Assembly (NCBI RefSeq): GCF_014195485.1
Contig: NZ_JACIBU010000001.1
Location: forward strand, 1,426,001-1,490,000
Source of the DNA: Modestobacter versicolor
GTDB lineage: Bacteria; Actinomycetota; Actinomycetes; Mycobacteriales; Geodermatophilaceae
Direction of reading: 5' to 3'
Length of the DNA: 64,000 bases
Shown here: positions 62,606-64,000 of the stretch, piece by piece
Layout of the letters: each line of letters begins with the position of its first letter
How positions within the stretch are numbered: position 1 is the stretch's first letter
The notes under the pieces: model-generated
What the model saw: the letters and a program-made list of their open reading frames with translations, nothing else
The model's database searches: none
Told to the model about the DNA's origin: nothing
Position numbers and translations under genes: made by a program

Positions 62606-63589
62606 GTGCAGACTCGACGCCTCGGCCGCTCCGGCCTGACCATCTCCGAGATCGCCTACGGCAACTGGCTCACCCACGGCAGCCAGGTCGAGGAGGACGC
62701 CGCGCACGCCTGCGTGCGGGCCGCCCTCGACGTGGGCATCACCACCTTCGACACCGCCGACGTCTACGCCGGCACCAAGGCCGAGTCGGTGCTCGGCCGC
62801 GCCCTGGCCGGCCAGCGCCGCGAGGGGCTGGAGATCTTCACCAAGGTCTACTGGCCCACCGGTCCCGGCGCCAACGACCGCGGGCTCTCCCGCAAGCACA
62901 TCACCGAGAGCTGCAACGCCTCGCTGAAGCGGCTGCAGACCGACTACGTCGACCTCTACCAGGCGCACCGGTACGACTCCTCGGTGCCGCTGGAGGAGAC
63001 GATGACCGCCTTCGCGGACCTGGTGCGCCAGGGCAAGGTCCTCTACCTCGGGGTCTCCGAGTGGCGGGCCGAGGAGATCGCGGCCGCCGCCGAGCTGGCC
63101 CGCGAGCTGAAGGTCCAGCTGATCAGCAACCAGCCGCAGTACTCGATGCTGTGGCGGGTCATCGAGGCCGAGGTGGTGCCCACCAGCGAGAAGGAGGGCA
63201 TCTCCCAGATCGTCTGGTCCCCGCTCGCGCAGGGCGTGCTGACCGGCAAGTACCTGCCGGGCCAGCAGCCGCCGGCCGACAGCCGCGGCGGCCACGCCAC
63301 GGTCGGCGGGTCGATGCAGAGCTACCTCACCGACGACGTGCTGACCCGGGTGCAGCAGCTCAAGCCGATCGCCGAGGAGCTGGGCCTGTCGATGGCCCAG
63401 CTGGCGGTGGCGTGGGTGCTGCAGAACCAGAACGTGGCCGCGGCGATCATCGGCGCCAGCCGGCCCGAGCAGGTGCACGACAACGTGAAGGCCGCCGGCG
63501 TCGAGCTGCCGGCCGAGGTGCTGACCCGCATCGACGAGGTCCTCGGCGACGTCGTCGAGCGCGACCCCGCCAAGACCTCGCGGGGCTAG
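62606..63589 (+). CDS. aldo/keto reductase (AKR6 / Kv-beta-like)
   Basis: A 327-residue TIM-barrel reductase: GRSGLTISEIAYGNWLTHG, TTFDTADVYAGTKAESVLG (Asp and Tyr of the tetrad), IFTKVYWP (Lys), YVDLYQAHRYD (His), QPQYSMLWR and IIGASRPEQVHDN (NADPH binding). It reduces aldehydes or ketones with NADPH; the physiological substrate is unknown. Its TAG overlaps the stop of the next, convergent gene in a CTAG. Confidence 0.93.
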   Translation: MQTRRLGRSGLTISEIAYGNWLTHGSQVEEDAAHACVRAALDVGITTFDTADVYAGTKAESVLGRALAGQRREGLEIFTKVYWPTGPGANDRGLSRKHITESCNASLKRLQTDYVDLYQAHRYDSSVPLEETMTAFADLVRQGKVLYLGVSEWRAEEIAAAAELARELKVQLISNQPQYSMLWRVIEAEVVPTSEKEGISQIVWSPLAQGVLTGKYLPGQQPPADSRGGHATVGGSMQSYLTDDVLTRVQQLKPIAEELGLSMAQLAVAWVLQNQNVAAAIIGASRPEQVHDNVKAAGVELPAEVLTRIDEVLGDVVERDPAKTSRG

Positions 63590-63798
63590 CTGGCGGCCAG
63601 GCCCATCGGGCCGTAGACCCGCTCGCCGTCCTGCTGGAGCGTGACCGTCGCGACGCCACGCTCCAGCAGGTCCCGCCAGGCCTCGCCCAGCCAGGACTCC
63701 GCGTCGCCCTGGTTGTCGTGCTCGGGCACCTCCACCCCGAGCGCGGCGGGGTCGACGGGCGTGCCCGAGGGGTCTTCCAGCTGCCAGGTCCAGCTCAT
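63586..63798 (-). CDS. small conserved hypothetical protein
   Basis: A 70-residue soluble acidic protein starting MSWTWQLEDPSGTPVD, with DAESWLGEAWRDLLERGVATVTL and ERVYGPMGL. I recall such short proteins as common and unannotated in actinobacteria. ATG 63798 is set by TAGCCT seven bases upstream. Stop codons of this and the aldo/keto reductase gene share CTAG at 63586-63589. Confidence 0.75.
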   Translation of the reverse strand: MSWTWQLEDPSGTPVDPAALGVEVPEHDNQGDAESWLGEAWRDLLERGVATVTLQQDGERVYGPMGLAAS

Positions 63799-63805
63799 GG
63801 CGGCG

Positions 63806-63811
63806 AGGCTA
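63806..63811 (-). promoter_or_regulatory. TAGCCT -10 element, leaderless start
   Basis: Minus-strand TAGCCT ends 7 nt before ATG 63798. Confidence 0.55.
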
Positions 63812-63946
63812 GCGAGGTGCGCTCCGCACGGCAGTGCCGGGCGCCGCGACACCCGCGATCTTGGTTTACCCGGTCCGGGCAACGGGGCATGGCACGGGAC
63901 GTCGGGCACTCTGCCCACCCCGCTCCCCCGAGCCCGCGGAGGACCC

Positions 63947-63985
63947 ATGAGCCAGCCCACCCCGGGCACCGGCGCGTCCCGGTGA
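63947..63985 (+). CDS. possible 12-residue leader peptide
   Basis: An ATG with GGAGG four bases before it opens a frame for MSQPTPGTGASR and stops at a TGA that overlaps GTG 63982 (GTGA). The good ribosome site and the overlap suggest a short coupled leader for the gene at the right edge. It could equally be chance; the peptide has no attenuator-like run of one amino acid. Confidence 0.35.
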   Translation: MSQPTPGTGASR

Positions 63986-64000
63986 ACGGCCCGGACGAGC
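63982..64000 (+). CDS. start of an unidentified gene cut by the window edge
   Basis: GTG 63982 opens a frame (MNGPDE) that runs to the end. It is placed as a new gene only because of the GTGA overlap with the preceding short frame. Too little sequence is present to name a product. Confidence 0.3.

Overview
The window is about 74% or higher GC (my impression, not counted), reads almost gap-free on both strands, uses GTG starts freely and chains genes with GTGA/ATGA stop-start overlaps. It carries an actinobacterial bc1-aa3 respiratory block, a mycobacterial-type adenosine kinase, PimB', PknL and an Rv2179c-type exoribonuclease. Together with carotenoid genes this points to a high-GC actinomycete, most likely Geodermatophilaceae (Blastococcus / Geodermatophilus / Modestobacter). 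From memory, unchecked, the gene order follows the M. tuberculosis Rv2172c-Rv2204c neighbourhood: metF, idsA2, Rv2175c, pknL, aroG, Rv2179c, plsC, Rv2184c, Rv2185c, fadD15, pimB', NlpC/P60, Rv2191, trpD, ctaE-qcrCAB, ctaF, ctaC, asnB, erpA-like. Lineage-specific cassettes are inserted into it.

Layout. 1-7.4 kb: flavin reductase end, adenosine kinase, a CDP-alcohol transferase, a lipase, a lipoprotein, an ABC exporter with a LolA-like partner, an unknown protein. 7.4-12.5 kb: metF and a complete carotenoid route (crtE-crtI-crtB facing crtYc-crtYd). 12.5-18.5 kb: Rv2175c-like DNA-binding protein and an FMN oxidase sharing one symmetric promoter, PknL with PASTA repeats, endonuclease IV, a subtilisin. 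18.5-26.9 kb: gluconate permease, threonine aldolase, DAHP synthase, a PPi-type phosphofructokinase, a chemoreceptor, a GNAT protein, an exoribonuclease. 27-35 kb: two CPA1 antiporters flanking a TetR-controlled SDR / Baeyer-Villiger monooxygenase / hydrolase cassette. 34.8-47.8 kb: plsC, esterase, LOR/SDH enzyme, glucokinase-ArsA-like-SRPBCC operon, fadD15, pimB', M48 protease, NlpC/P60 peptidase behind a cyclic di-AMP riboswitch. 47.8-64 kb: DEDDh/GIY-YIG nuclease, Lrp-type domain, trpD, a degenerate receiver, ctaE-qcrC-qcrA-qcrB, ctaF, ctaC, asnB, erpA-type Fe-S protein, DUF3043 protein, aldo-keto reductase.

How it works together. The respiratory genes encode the cytochrome bc1 complex and oxidase subunits II, III and IV; ctaD (subunit I) is not in the window. 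CrtE-I-B-Yc/Yd give a cyclised C40 carotenoid. The monooxygenase cassette reads as alcohol to ketone to ester to acid plus alcohol. PlsC, FadD15 and PimB' belong to membrane lipid and phosphatidylinositol mannoside synthesis.

Regulation. The strongest sequence-wide signal is a TAnnnT -10 hexamer ending 6-8 nt before a start codon, found at 18 genes on both strands, implying leaderless transcripts. The most elegant case is a perfect palindrome at 12866-12886 that encodes two divergent leaderless promoters and both start codons. A family of three palindromic repeats with a conserved core and co-varying arms lies at gene 3' ends, one of them inside the fadD15 coding sequence. I found no tRNA, rRNA, CRISPR array, insertion sequence or phage gene, and no wholly new multi-gene system.
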